A stretch of DNA of 64,000 nucleotides. It comes from Rickettsiales bacterium (GTDB lineage Bacteria; Pseudomonadota; Alphaproteobacteria; Rickettsiales; UBA1997). Shown piece by piece: positions 37,511-46,787 of the stretch. The notes beneath the pieces are model-generated. The model searched no databases. It saw only the letters and a program-made list of their open reading frames with translations, and had not been told where the DNA came from. The position numbers were made by a program, and so were the translations under genes. Where the stretch lies: assembly GCA_031289855.1 (NCBI GenBank), contig JAITOR010000075.1:1-64000 (forward strand). The letters are read 5' to 3'. Numbering within the stretch: position 1 is the first letter of the stretch; each line of letters begins with the position of its first letter.

Positions 37511-38641
37511 TTGTTTGTAGATGAAAAAAATAAACAAAATATATATTACTCAATAAATAAAAATGCAGATATTATTTATGAGTTGCGAGATGTGGGAGAC
37601 TCGTGTCTGAAACAAAACTTTGTATCTGTAACTGAATTTAAAAAACCAAATGGAGTGAATCTGCATGAATATTGCAGTTTTGGTTATTACTGGCATCCAG
37701 ACCCTACGAAGCCCAATGGACTTCCATACATAAAAAAAGATGGTATAATAAATGTAGAGGCTAATAAAGGTTGTAAAGTGGCATTAAAAAATATGGCAGA
37801 AAGTGTTTTTCATCTTGCGGTGGCTGGACATTATTTGCAAAACAAGATTTATACAGATTATGCGATAAATCTTTTATATACTTGGTTTGTTGACAAGGAT
37901 ACATATATGAATCCAAATTTAAAGTTCGCACAAATAATTCCAGGTATTGATATGATTAGAGGCATTGGAATTATAGATGGACTACCATTTATAACAATTT
38001 GTCATGCTCTTGAATATATTAATAATCCAATAATTGATGATATGAAAAAATGGTTTAGTGAGTATTTGCATTGGTTGAATAGTAGTGAATATGGAAGAAT
38101 GTTGACTAAAAATAACAAAAATAATCATATATCCTATTACAATGCACAACTCATGTGTTATGCGATTTTCACAGACAATGAAAAAATCATCCAAGAGTGT
38201 GTTGAAAGATATAAAATAATTTTACAAACCCAAACAAATGATGAGTGTGCTTTTACTGCGGAATTAACGAGAACTAGAAGTTTACATTATTGTTTGTTTA
38301 TGTTGGAAAGTCTTGTTATTACCTGCGAATTAGCATTTCAAAGAGGCATAGATTTATGGAAATACACAACTAATTGTGGGAAGAATATAGAAAAATGTAT
38401 AGATTTTATGTTTCCATACATTAAAAAGCCTTTTAGATGGCCATTTCCACAAATAATTGATGAATATATTGCGCCGCAATCTGGATTGCAACTTGGGGCA
38501 ATTAGGTTGGGAAGAGATGATTATAGAATATTGGATGAAAAAATGAGAGATGAAATGAAAACAATTTATCCTTTTCTTCATATCGATGAATTAAAGGTGC
38601 CTTGTATGGGTGAATTGTGTTTTTTGGAAGGATATTTCTAA
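37511..38641 (+). CDS. Alginate-lyase-family protein without a signal peptide
   Basis: A 376-residue protein with the blocks of the Alginate_lyase (PL5-type) alpha/alpha toroid family: 'YYWHPDPTKPNGLPYI' (about residue 56), 'YMNPNLKFAQIIPGIDM' then 'RGIGIIDGLPF', 'NNHISYYNAQLMCYAIF' (about 204) with the catalytic Asn-His, and 'TRTRSLHYCLFMLE'. Members cut uronic-acid glycans. No ATG lies near the start: the frame opens with TTG, and no signal peptide is encoded, though the family is usually exported. An ATG 10 nt downstream in another frame encodes MKKINKIYITQ and stops, so a frameshift may have cut off the original N terminus. It could serve in export or turnover of the cell's own glycan. 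Confidence 0.8.
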   Translation: MFVDEKNKQNIYYSINKNADIIYELRDVGDSCLKQNFVSVTEFKKPNGVNLHEYCSFGYYWHPDPTKPNGLPYIKKDGIINVEANKGCKVALKNMAESVFHLAVAGHYLQNKIYTDYAINLLYTWFVDKDTYMNPNLKFAQIIPGIDMIRGIGIIDGLPFITICHALEYINNPIIDDMKKWFSEYLHWLNSSEYGRMLTKNNKNNHISYYNAQLMCYAIFTDNEKIIQECVERYKIILQTQTNDECAFTAELTRTRSLHYCLFMLESLVITCELAFQRGIDLWKYTTNCGKNIEKCIDFMFPYIKKPFRWPFPQIIDEYIAPQSGLQLGAIRLGRDDYRILDEKMRDEMKTIYPFLHIDELKVPCMGELCFLEGYF

Positions 38642-38645
38642 CATA

Positions 38646-39515
38646 CTATCCTCTTGGGTGTATTTTTTTATAGACATCTAACAATCTTTTTTTATCAACC
38701 TTTGTGTATATTTGTGTTGTGGAAAGACTGCTATGTCCTAATAATTCCTGCAAACTTCTTAAATCAGCTCCGTTTTCCAATAAATGAGTCGCAAAAGAAT
38801 GTCGTAGGGCATGTGGCGTAGTTGTTACGCTTAAATCAAGCATAGTTCTTGTTTTTTGTATAACCCGCTCAAACAAAGTTGCCGAATACTGCAAATTTCT
38901 TTTACTTCTAAACAAGTAATCGGTTGGCAGAATGGCAAATGGGCACTTTTTTACATAAATGTTTATTTTTTCAATAACAATCGGCAGCACAGGTAAATTT
39001 CGCATCTTGCCACCCTTTCCTTTGATAATAATCGTATTGTTAATATCACCCTTTTTTAAATTCAAAGCTTCGCTAATTCTCAAGCCGCATCCGTAAATCA
39101 AGGTGCAGATTGCAATATCACGAGCCACCTGCCATTCATCATTATGTATTTCGACCATCATTTCCATTATTTTTTCAATATTCATTACGTCAATTGCTTT
39201 TGGAATTCCCTTCTTTACCTTTGGATTTTTCACTACACTAATTATTGGATTATCAATCTTTTTGTGCTTTTTTAGGTATTTAAAGAAACTTTTCACACTG
39301 GATAGATTTCTCGATAATGTGGCATTTTGCAAATTTAAATTCTTCTTACTGACCAACCAATTTCTAAAATCACTGTGTCGTAAGGTTTTTATATCTTTTG
39401 CACCAATATAGTTAAAAAAATCGGTTAAATCCTCCCTATAGGCGGATACGGTGTGTTTTGAGTAATTTTTTTCACTTGCAATATACAACAAAAACTCATT
39501 TATAAGTTTATTCAT
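38646..39515 (-). CDS. xerC: Tyrosine recombinase XerC
   Basis: A 289-residue recombinase for chromosome dimer resolution at dif. The N-terminal core-binding domain is followed by the catalytic domain with Arg in 'GCGLRISEALNL', His-x2-Arg in 'HALRHSFATHLLENG', and the nucleophile Tyr in 'STTQIYTKV'. The ending 'YKKIHPRG' matches XerC rather than XerD. It starts at the stop of the 53-residue membrane protein (TAATG) at the end of an operon, so it is a housekeeping recombinase and not part of a mobile element. Confidence 0.88.
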   Translation of the reverse strand: MNKLINEFLLYIASEKNYSKHTVSAYREDLTDFFNYIGAKDIKTLRHSDFRNWLVSKKNLNLQNATLSRNLSSVKSFFKYLKKHKKIDNPIISVVKNPKVKKGIPKAIDVMNIEKIMEMMVEIHNDEWQVARDIAICTLIYGCGLRISEALNLKKGDINNTIIIKGKGGKMRNLPVLPIVIEKINIYVKKCPFAILPTDYLFRSKRNLQYSATLFERVIQKTRTMLDLSVTTTPHALRHSFATHLLENGADLRSLQELLGHSSLSTTQIYTKVDKKRLLDVYKKIHPRG

Positions 39516-39676
39516 TATATTAATGAAAATATGTCTTTAATTGGGTTGATGACATAATCGAACACATTTTCACTTAAAAAATCCCAATTATACCACAACA
39601 TAAAAATAAAGATAAAAAACATCAAAGCCCATTTTCCACCTATTTTTTCATAAAATTTTGCTAATTTTTCTTTCAT
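39515..39676 (-). CDS. 53-residue single-span membrane protein
   Basis: A short gene with starts and stops that mesh with its neighbours: it begins 3 nt after the yebC stop, and its TAA overlaps the xerC ATG. The peptide begins MKEKLAKFYEKIGGK, has one membrane segment ('WALMFFIFIFMLWYNW') and ends DIFSLI. Coupling to both neighbours makes it likely real. Function unknown. Confidence 0.65.
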   Translation of the reverse strand: MKEKLAKFYEKIGGKWALMFFIFIFMLWYNWDFLSENVFDYVINPIKDIFSLI

Positions 39677-39678
39677 AA

Positions 39679-40428
39679 TTATCCTAATTTTTCTGCGATT
39701 TCATCGCTAAATTCAAAGTTATAATAAACATTTTGCACATCCTCATTATCTTCCAATATTTCAATAAATTTATTGATTTTTTCAGCCTTTTCCAAGTCAT
39801 CAATCACAACAGACTCATTTGCCACCCATTTTAATGCCGCCTCACTTGGTTCTCCAAATTTTGCCATCAAAACATCTCTAACCTTTATAAAATTTTCAAT
39901 ACTTGTTGTAATTTCATGGTATTCTTCATCACTCTCAACATTATCTCCACCCGCATTTATCACCTCTTCAAGCATAGTATTTTCATCCGCAACTTTTCCT
40001 TCAAAACCAATAATACCAATCTTTTTAAACATAAAACTTACACTTCCAGTTTCACCCATTGCTCCCCCATACTTTGAAAATGTTGAACGAATACTTGAGG
40101 CTGAACGATTTTTATTATCAGTTAATGCTTCCACAATAAGCGCAATACCACCAAAACCTCGTCCTTCATATCTTATTTCTTCCCAATTTTCACCAGCACC
40201 CATTCCTGTTGCTTTTTTAATGGCATTTGTAATATTATCCTTTGGCATGCTTGCCGCTTTAGCAGCAATTACTGCACTTCGTAATCGTGGATTAAAGTCA
40301 GGATTTGGGTCACCTAATTTTGTTGCTATGGTTATTTCTTTCAATAGCTTCGTAAAATTTTTACCTCTTTTGGCATCAATAATTGCTTTTTTATGCTTTG
40401 TTGTTGCCCATTTTGAATGACCTGACAT
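39679..40428 (-). CDS. yebC: YebC/PmpR-family protein
   Basis: The start 'SGHSKWATTKHKKAIIDAKRGK' and 'PDFNPRLRSAVIAAKAASMPKDNI' are family signatures, followed by 'GYRGxGFGGIALIVE'-type and 'GSVSFMFKKIG' blocks. YebC proteins act as transcriptional regulators in some species and have been linked to relief of ribosome stalling at proline stretches. The Met at 40428 is the canonical start. It is downstream of lolD in the same operon. Confidence 0.94.
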   Translation of the reverse strand: MSGHSKWATTKHKKAIIDAKRGKNFTKLLKEITIATKLGDPNPDFNPRLRSAVIAAKAASMPKDNITNAIKKATGMGAGENWEEIRYEGRGFGGIALIVEALTDNKNRSASSIRSTFSKYGGAMGETGSVSFMFKKIGIIGFEGKVADENTMLEEVINAGGDNVESDEEYHEITTSIENFIKVRDVLMAKFGEPSEAALKWVANESVVIDDLEKAEKINKFIEILEDNEDVQNVYYNFEFSDEIAEKLG

Positions 40429-40489
40429 ATAATATATTAAATTATTATAATAAGATGTTACATGTTTTAAATAAATTTTCAACAAAATA

Positions 40490-41152
40490 TTATATATAGT
40501 TTTTAACCTGTTTATTTTGTATTGTTATGATTTTATCCAATTTTTTTGCCAACTCTTGATTATGTGTTACCATTAATAGTGCGGAACTATATTTTTGCAC
40601 CACTTGTAGCAATAATTCAAAAACATTATTTGCATTCTCCTCATCAAGATTGCCAGTAGGTTCATCTGCCAATATAATTTTTGGATTATTTATAATAGCC
40701 CTTGCGATTGATACTCTTTGCCTCTCTCCACCCGACAATTGATTTGGTCTATTATTTATTTTATCATTCAAATTCAAATCATTCAAAATTTCAATTGCAC
40801 GAGATTTTAAATTTTTATTATCGATTAAACTTGGAATTAAAACATTTTCTAACACAGAAAATTCTGGTAACAAATTATGAAATTGAAACACAAAACCTAT
40901 TTCATTTTTTCTAATTGCTGTCTTTTCGTTATCATTCAATAACGAAATATTCTTATCATTTATATAAATATTACCACTGGTGGCCGTATCTAATAAACCA
41001 CATATTTGTAAAAATGTAGTTTTTCCACAACCAGAAGTTCCCACCATGGCTATACTTTCATTTTCATGAATCGTAAGAAAAGAATTTTTTATTATTTCAT
41101 TTCCATCCTTATAGGTCTTATTTACACCCTCTAACCTTAAAATTTCTCGCAT
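40490..41152 (-). CDS. lolD: Lipoprotein-releasing system ATPase LolD
   Basis: A 220-residue ABC ATPase with Walker A 'GTSGCGKTT', the LolD-type 'FVFQFHNLLPEFSVLENV' after Walker A, signature 'LSGGERQRVSIARA' and Walker B 'IILADEPTGNLD'. LolCDE extracts lipoproteins from the inner membrane for LolA. lolC/lolE are not in the window. The MacB-type family is the alternative. The outer-membrane-type lipoproteins BamB, SPOR and others nearby are likely clients. Confidence 0.85.
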   Translation of the reverse strand: MREILRLEGVNKTYKDGNEIIKNSFLTIHENESIAMVGTSGCGKTTFLQICGLLDTATSGNIYINDKNISLLNDNEKTAIRKNEIGFVFQFHNLLPEFSVLENVLIPSLIDNKNLKSRAIEILNDLNLNDKINNRPNQLSGGERQRVSIARAIINNPKIILADEPTGNLDEENANNVFELLLQVVQKYSSALLMVTHNQELAKKLDKIITIQNKQVKNYI

Positions 41153-41163
41153 ATCATTCCATT

Positions 41164-42576
41164 TTATTTACATTTTCCACATTCTTCGCAATTATTTATA
41201 ACGGTTCTTTGAATAATGGTTTTTCGTCCATCTTTTGAGTTAACAGCCAATCCACCTAATGATGTTTCACGATATTTTGATTGTATATCTCTTCCAACCT
41301 GTTTAAGTGTCAAAATTGCCTGATCTAATGTTATAAATAAACTTTTTTTCTCTTTAATTGCTAATTTCGCACAAGTTATCGCTTTTACCGCATTTATGGC
41401 ATTTCTTTCAATACAAGGAATCTGCACTAATCCACCTATTGGATCACAAATAAGTCCCAAGTTATGAACTAATCCCATTACACTCGCATTTTCAATTTGC
41501 GAATCATTTCCACCCAATAGAGCACAAAGTCCAGCACTTGCCATAGCACATGCAACGCCAATTTCCGCTTGACATCCACCCTCCGCACCTGAAATTGTAG
41601 CATTAGTTTTGCATAATATACCAATCACACCAGCAATTAACACGAATTTTTTTAAGTTTTCTATTGTGTATTTATTTTTGTAATATACTTCAATAAATTT
41701 TACCACCGCTGGAATTAAAGCAGCTGCACCATTGGTTGGGGCAGTTATTAATTTACCCAAACTTGCATTCTCTTCTGCTCCAGCTAAAGCCCACAAAGCA
41801 ATCCAATCGAATACATTCAATGGGTCATCCTTTTCTTTTTTTAATTTTTTTAATAATACTGGAGCTCGTCTTGACAAATCTAATGTCCCTTCCAAATTAC
41901 CCTTTCTATTCAAACCATTTTGTATCATTTCCTGCATCACATCAATCACTGTTTGCACCCGCTTGTTGATTTCTTCTTCACTTCTAAAACATTTTTCATT
42001 TTCTAATACTATTTCATAAATTGATTTTTTCTCCTCTTGACAAATCTCCATCAATCCTTGAAAATCCGCAAAATTATATTTTATTTTTTGTGTGAATTTT
42101 ATGCTATTTATTTCATCTTGCGTAATTACAAAACCTCCACCAACCGAGTAATATGTTTGACTAAAAATTACCCGTTTATTCTTATCTGTGGCTGTAATTA
42201 TCATACCATTACTATGATAGGATAACACATCGTTCTTATGGACTATAAAATTTTTCTTTCTATCATAATTTATTGGTTTTTTACCACTCAAAAATAATTT
42301 TTTTTCAGATTTGATTCTTTCAATTTCAATATCAATTTTATTAGGCTTTATATTCTCTGGTTGCCAGCCTTCAAGACCCAACTCTATTGCAAGATAAGTG
42401 GCATGACCCCTACCGGTCAATGCTAACGAGCCATACAAATCCACCACAATATTTTCAATGGTATCAATTCGTTTTTCCACATCCTTTAAAAACATATTAG
42501 CAGCAACCATAGGTCCAAATGTATGGGAACTTGAAGGTCCAATGCCAATTTTAAAAATATCAAAAATGCTTATCAT
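41164..42576 (-). CDS. sdaA: L-serine dehydratase, iron-sulfur type
   Basis: A single-chain [4Fe-4S] serine dehydratase (serine to pyruvate plus ammonia), 470 residues. The beta domain starts 'SIFDIFKIGIGPSSSHTFGPM', and the alpha domain carries 'GAEGGCQAEIGVACAMASAG' and 'CDPIGG' with the cluster Cys. The end, NNCEECGKCK, has three clustered Cys. In the Legionella enzyme a C-terminal Cys reaches into the active site as a cluster ligand, so the tail may act alike. The pyruvate made could feed NifJ. lolD follows 11 nt later. Confidence 0.93.
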   Translation of the reverse strand: MISIFDIFKIGIGPSSSHTFGPMVAANMFLKDVEKRIDTIENIVVDLYGSLALTGRGHATYLAIELGLEGWQPENIKPNKIDIEIERIKSEKKLFLSGKKPINYDRKKNFIVHKNDVLSYHSNGMIITATDKNKRVIFSQTYYSVGGGFVITQDEINSIKFTQKIKYNFADFQGLMEICQEEKKSIYEIVLENEKCFRSEEEINKRVQTVIDVMQEMIQNGLNRKGNLEGTLDLSRRAPVLLKKLKKEKDDPLNVFDWIALWALAGAEENASLGKLITAPTNGAAALIPAVVKFIEVYYKNKYTIENLKKFVLIAGVIGILCKTNATISGAEGGCQAEIGVACAMASAGLCALLGGNDSQIENASVMGLVHNLGLICDPIGGLVQIPCIERNAINAVKAITCAKLAIKEKKSLFITLDQAILTLKQVGRDIQSKYRETSLGGLAVNSKDGRKTIIQRTVINNCEECGKCK

Positions 42577-42624
42577 ACTTCGTGTATATAATAAAAAAAT
42601 AAAAAGTAAATATATTTTTCAATA

Positions 42625-43704
42625 TTAGAAAAAAATTCCAAGATTTGCACTAAAATTATTGTTTGTCATTATATTATTTATCAAAACTCCTATTGAAACA
42701 TTTATTGAAAATTCATCATATACATTATATGCGCCCCCAACCACAATCTCCCTTGTAACTCTTTCTTTTTCTAATGCTGAATTCTCCTGCATTTTAACTC
42801 TGCCGTTCGTTTGTTGTTTTTGATATACACCAATAGAAACATGCATTGTGTTTTCTTTTCCGCTACTTTTTGTAAGAACAATATCACCGCCAATGCTATA
42901 AGATGTTACATTTGTTTTTTCCACTAACAAATGAATATATTGCATAGAAATACTTGGTATAAATGATATAAAATTCCTTATTATACCAACGTCCCTTCTC
43001 CTTGTGCCAAAAATTTTATCCTTATTCAAATTAACTAATGGTATTTTTCTTTCATTTCCTATTATATACTTTGTTTCATTTCTAATTTCGTATTTTTCAA
43101 GATCTATGATGGCTTCTTTGTCATACAAAACAAAATTAAAACCAATTTCACCTTTTCCATACATATATCTTGTCGAATATTCATCCTTTGTGCTACCAAT
43201 TGTTCCGAATCCAGCATTGAATAAAGAATAAAAATTTTCATCATTCGTTATTATTGAAACATTTGCAATTTGTGAATTTGCTTCAAATTTTTCCTCATCC
43301 TTTTTAGCCATTACTTGATTCAAAAGAAGAGAAAAACTAAGAATAAAATCATTGGATTTTATATCATAATTAAAAACACCACCATAATAAAAAAAATTGT
43401 GGTCGTTTTTTCGATTTAAGTATCCATAATCTCCCTCAAACCAAGAATTATTTTGTGAGTATGTTTCATTCGCATACAATTCATTGTAATTGTATACATT
43501 TTCTTTCTCCACAAATGGTATATTATTATGGCCAAATTTTCCGCCATACTTGTAGCTTTCATAGTATAAAATTCTTTTATGTAAATTGTTGAATAAAATA
43601 TTTAAACTTGACATTAAAACATCTGTGGTAAAATTATTGCCCATAGCAAAAATATTACAAATTAATGTAAAAAATAAAAAAATAAAAAGTGTTTTTTTTA
43701 TCAT
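42625..43704 (-). CDS. Putative outer-membrane beta-barrel protein
   Basis: A 359-residue protein with a signal peptide (hydrophobic MIKKTLFIFLFFTLICNIFA) and many alternating hydrophobic/polar strands, ending in Phe-Phe, as outer-membrane barrel proteins do. It is rich in Tyr, Asn and Gly. No family was recognised. It is translationally coupled to lspA (ATGA overlap). Surface exposure is inferred. Confidence 0.6.
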   Translation of the reverse strand: MIKKTLFIFLFFTLICNIFAMGNNFTTDVLMSSLNILFNNLHKRILYYESYKYGGKFGHNNIPFVEKENVYNYNELYANETYSQNNSWFEGDYGYLNRKNDHNFFYYGGVFNYDIKSNDFILSFSLLLNQVMAKKDEEKFEANSQIANVSIITNDENFYSLFNAGFGTIGSTKDEYSTRYMYGKGEIGFNFVLYDKEAIIDLEKYEIRNETKYIIGNERKIPLVNLNKDKIFGTRRRDVGIIRNFISFIPSISMQYIHLLVEKTNVTSYSIGGDIVLTKSSGKENTMHVSIGVYQKQQTNGRVKMQENSALEKERVTREIVVGGAYNVYDEFSINVSIGVLINNIMTNNNFSANLGIFF

Positions 43705-44219
43705 TTTTTATCCCTCAATTCTTTTATTAATAGCAAAAAAACTCCTACACATACAACACTATCTGCAATATTAAATGCTGGCCAGTGATATTGTTTTATA
43801 TGGAAATCTAAAAAATCAAATACTCCACCATAGATAATTCTATCATATAAATTTCCAATTCCGCCTCCAATTATTGCAGAATATGTATAAATCAAAAATT
43901 TATCACCACTTTGCCAAGATAAATAAAATAAAAATCCAATTAAAATAGATGTTATTATGGATAAAATTATTTGCCCGTAAACAATGCCATTAAACATGCC
44001 AAAACTTACACCTGTATTTATGACTTTTACTATATTGAAAAAATATGTCATTTGTATATAATCGTATATTCCACCAGTTTTTACAGAAAATTCATCCACT
44101 TTTGCAAAGGCAATTCTTTTGCTCCATATATCGATTACAAAAATTGTAAAAATAATTGCAAAACCAATAAAAAAATATTTTTTATTTTTGAAAAACTGGA
44201 TCTTCAATTTTTTTTGCAT
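43701..44219 (-). CDS. lspA: Lipoprotein signal peptidase (signal peptidase II)
   Basis: An aspartic membrane protease that cleaves prolipoproteins before the lipid-modified Cys. Four membrane segments are visible, with the conserved 'NTGVSFGMF', 'GGIGNLYDRI' and 'FNIADSVV' motifs holding the two catalytic Asp. Its start lies 38 nt inside the upstream gene, which suggests coupling. It would act on the lipobox proteins of this window. Confidence 0.94.
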   Translation of the reverse strand: MQKKLKIQFFKNKKYFFIGFAIIFTIFVIDIWSKRIAFAKVDEFSVKTGGIYDYIQMTYFFNIVKVINTGVSFGMFNGIVYGQIILSIITSILIGFLFYLSWQSGDKFLIYTYSAIIGGGIGNLYDRIIYGGVFDFLDFHIKQYHWPAFNIADSVVCVGVFLLLIKELRDKK

Positions 44220-44898
44220 ATTCTACCGCTTTTACTTTATACAACATTTGACTTTCTAATATAAGTTTTTTATAATTCGTTCTCTTCAACACATCTCGTA
44301 CTTCCTGTGTTTGAAGTTCTGGAGTTATTTCTTGCATTTTTCTAACCTCTTCATCCAAATCATAACCCTGTAACATTTGTCTAATGGGCGTGGTTACAAC
44401 ATTTCCTATTTTTTTCCCTATTAAATCTTTTGTAAAAACATCCTTTTTACTCACCATTAATGTAAAAATCATTGGCTTTTGCACAATTGTATTAAAATCA
44501 TCTCCATTGAGCACCAATACTTTAATTTTAAGCAAATCTCCAACTTTTATTTTTTTACTTTTTGCAATGGCTTTATCTGTAAATTCCTCTTTTAACTGTT
44601 TGGCATCCATTTCTTTTTTTTCTTTTTTTTGATTTTCATTCAATTCTCTTTGCACCATTCTATTCATTTCTTCTCGTTCTCTTTTTTCCACTTCAAAATG
44701 TTCCTTTAATATAGCATTTTGCGGAATAATTTGAAATTTTCCCTTTTCCTTCTTTTTATCATTAAAAAAGTTTTTAAAATTCACATCTGATTGAGTAACA
44801 AACAAAAACACAAGAAAAATCACACCAATCGTTCTTTTAATAATTTTTTTGTTTAAAAACATCAAAATTTTTTGTAAAACACTTTTTTCGTCGTCCAT
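44182..44898 (-). CDS. Membrane-anchored protein of unknown function, FKBP-like C-terminal part
   Basis: A 238-residue protein. One N-terminal membrane segment (about residues 20-38) is followed by a highly charged Lys/Glu-rich coiled coil (45-110) and a compact domain starting 'IKVGDLLKIKVLVLNGDDF' with 'KDLIGKKIGNVV', which resembles the FKBP-fold pattern of [VI]xxGDxVxIxY...LIGKKxGD, but catalytic residues cannot be assigned. It starts an operon with lspA. It may be a periplasmic or cytosolic chaperone-like protein. Confidence 0.5.
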   Translation of the reverse strand: MDDEKSVLQKILMFLNKKIIKRTIGVIFLVFLFVTQSDVNFKNFFNDKKKEKGKFQIIPQNAILKEHFEVEKREREEMNRMVQRELNENQKKEKKEMDAKQLKEEFTDKAIAKSKKIKVGDLLKIKVLVLNGDDFNTIVQKPMIFTLMVSKKDVFTKDLIGKKIGNVVTTPIRQMLQGYDLDEEVRKMQEITPELQTQEVRDVLKRTNYKKLILESQMLYKVKAVEYAKKIEDPVFQK

Positions 44899-44983
44899 AT
44901 CTTTATATGATAATACAAAATAAATATAAAGTCAATAAAATAAACTTGCTTTATTATAAAATATTTTTACTATAAACTATAAT
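44899..44983. promoter_or_regulatory. Divergent promoter region between the FKBP-like gene and an esterase
   Basis: On the minus strand TTGACT, a 17-nt spacer and TATCAT precede the ATG at 44898 by 8 nt. On the plus strand TTGCTT, then TACTAT (16-nt spacer) or TATAAA, precede the ATG at 44984 by 7-10 nt. Both mRNAs would have very short leaders. Confidence 0.5.
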
Positions 44984-45640
44984 ATGGAAAATGTAGAATT
45001 AGATTATATTGATATCGTGCCAGATGTGGTTAATAATGTTATGATTTTGTTGCATGGCTATGGTTCATCTGCTGATGATTTAATACCGGTGGCTTTAAGT
45101 TTGAGAAGTTTATTACCCACAACTGCCTTTATTTTTGTCAATGCTCCTATTCCATGTGAAAAAGGCACTGGCGGTTATCAATGGTTTTCATTAAAAACTA
45201 TGAATTTATTTACAATTTTAAAGGAAATTAAAAAATCATATATGACATTAAATAAATTTATTGACAAACAACTTGATAGATTTAAATTAACAAACGAGTA
45301 TTTAATAATTGGTGGATTTTCACAAGGTGCCATGATGACACTCTATACTGGCCCAAGACGATTAGAAGTTCCAATGGGGCTCATAGCTTTTTCTGGCATG
45401 ATGCCAGATACGATGGAAACTATAAGCAAAGAAATAAAAGTTCGTCCTGAAACTTGTTTGATACATGGAACGGCTGATGCCGTGGTGCCTTATGCAAGTA
45501 TGGGGCAGGCAGAAGAATTATTGAAAGAATTGGATATTCCGTATGAAGCCTTTACGGTTGAAGAAATGGGACATGAAATCAATGATGAGGCATTGGAATA
45601 TGCGAAAGAGTTTATAACAAAAATATGCAATAAATATTGA
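44984..45640 (+). CDS. Alpha/beta-hydrolase, phospholipase/carboxylesterase family
   Basis: A 218-residue enzyme with the catalytic triad Ser in GFSQG ('IIGGFSQGAMMTL'), Asp in 'HGTADAVVPYASM' and His in 'EEMGHEIND', and the oxyanion stretch 'LLHGYGSSADDLIPVALSL'. It is similar to YpfH-type and acyl-protein-thioesterase-like carboxylesterases. Substrate unknown. It is convergent with the DUF4422 gene. Confidence 0.85.
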   Translation: MENVELDYIDIVPDVVNNVMILLHGYGSSADDLIPVALSLRSLLPTTAFIFVNAPIPCEKGTGGYQWFSLKTMNLFTILKEIKKSYMTLNKFIDKQLDRFKLTNEYLIIGGFSQGAMMTLYTGPRRLEVPMGLIAFSGMMPDTMETISKEIKVRPETCLIHGTADAVVPYASMGQAEELLKELDIPYEAFTVEEMGHEINDEALEYAKEFITKICNKY

Positions 45641-45645
45641 TTTTG

Positions 45646-46620
45646 TTACAATATTAATAGTTTTCTTGATATACTTTTTATTCTTTTATCTTCACTTTTT
45701 CTTAATAAAAAATATCCCGTCAATCTTTCGGCAATCATACCAATATCTCTAAATTTTCTACTATCTTTTGGTAATTTTTCCTCTAATTTAAATAATATAG
45801 GAAATATCCAATTGGAATATTCAAAAAATAATTCTCTCTTCATTATAAATATATTATTAAAATAAATTTTGTCACCCTCAAAAAATTTTTTCACATCTTG
45901 ATATTGTGATGGGTATTTATCTTTAATAAAAGTCATGGTTTCATTAAAAATATCTATACTAACCGCTTTGTTATATGGCATCATGTATTGAAAGTAAACG
46001 CTTAAAACGTTTCTTAACTGTGTTGTTACTAAATCCATACCCTCCATAACATCTTCTATTGCTCTGTATTCCAGCAGTTTTCCATAATGATAAACTCCAA
46101 TATATTCCGGATTTCCAATTTTATCATAGTTTTTCCATGCCCAATAAATACCAGTCATCTCATTCCAATATCTATTGTAGCGAGAAACATTGTCACCAGT
46201 ATCATCACCTATCATGTTATCATTCAACCATTTATGGGGGTGGAGCAGAGTTTTTTTATAGTGCTCTTTGAAATCAGTTGCTATTTCTTCACCTACCTTG
46301 GCAATACTTCTACCACAATGTATTGGAAGTATTACTTTGTTTTGCCAAAGTGTATAAGGTTTGTGATAACAGGCAATAATTTTGATGTTATATCTTGTTT
46401 TATCATCTGGATTATCATATCTGTATTTTTTTATTTCAATTGGTTTTTTTAAATTAATTTGCTCCTCAAGTTGAGCCAATATTGTTCTATCAAATGTACA
46501 ATGTGAATAAAATTTTTTTAAATTAACTGCCAATTGTTCTATCAAATATACATATGAATGAAATGAAATTAAAATAAATGATATGACGATAATATTTGAA
46601 TAATATTTATTTTTTAACAT
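45646..46620 (-). CDS. DUF4422 (capsular-polysaccharide type) glycosyltransferase, copy 1
   Basis: After an N-terminal hydrophobic segment (about residues 8-27), 'IIACYHKPYTLWQNKVILPIHCGR', 'DDTGDNVSRYNRYWNEMTGIYWAWKNY' and 'YIGVYHYGKLL' match DUF4422, which is linked to capsule and LPS synthesis. The related gene at 58307-59305 shares these blocks, so the two are paralogues. The ATG is about 100 nt downstream of promoter copy D, and the leader there holds a short ORF. Confidence 0.75.
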   Translation of the reverse strand: MLKNKYYSNIIVISFILISFHSYVYLIEQLAVNLKKFYSHCTFDRTILAQLEEQINLKKPIEIKKYRYDNPDDKTRYNIKIIACYHKPYTLWQNKVILPIHCGRSIAKVGEEIATDFKEHYKKTLLHPHKWLNDNMIGDDTGDNVSRYNRYWNEMTGIYWAWKNYDKIGNPEYIGVYHYGKLLEYRAIEDVMEGMDLVTTQLRNVLSVYFQYMMPYNKAVSIDIFNETMTFIKDKYPSQYQDVKKFFEGDKIYFNNIFIMKRELFFEYSNWIFPILFKLEEKLPKDSRKFRDIGMIAERLTGYFLLRKSEDKRIKSISRKLLIL

Positions 46621-46673
46621 TTTATTATGTTATTAATTAAAAAATAAAAAACAAATTTAATTAATAAGTTTTT

Positions 46674-46760
46674 TCATGTCTTTTTCATAATTATATTCCT
46701 ATATTTTGTTAATATTATTTATATTATACATCATAAGTGTAAAGTGCGGAAGTATATAAA
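46674..46760 (-). promoter_or_regulatory. Dispersed ACTT-box promoter element, copy D
   Basis: Minus-strand ACTTCC (46753-46748) is 25 nt before TATAAT (46728-46723), with ACTT also at +8 and +15, the most complete form. Downstream at 46688-46674 lies ATG AAA AAG ACA TGA, preceded by AGGA, matching copy A. It points towards the DUF4422 gene. Confidence 0.65.
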
Positions 46761-46787
46761 TAAAAAATATTATAAAATTATTTTTCA

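Noticed and set aside
39773..40420. A 215-codon plus-strand frame opposite yebC
   Set aside because: It is the antisense shadow of a clearly recognised family with matching length and start.
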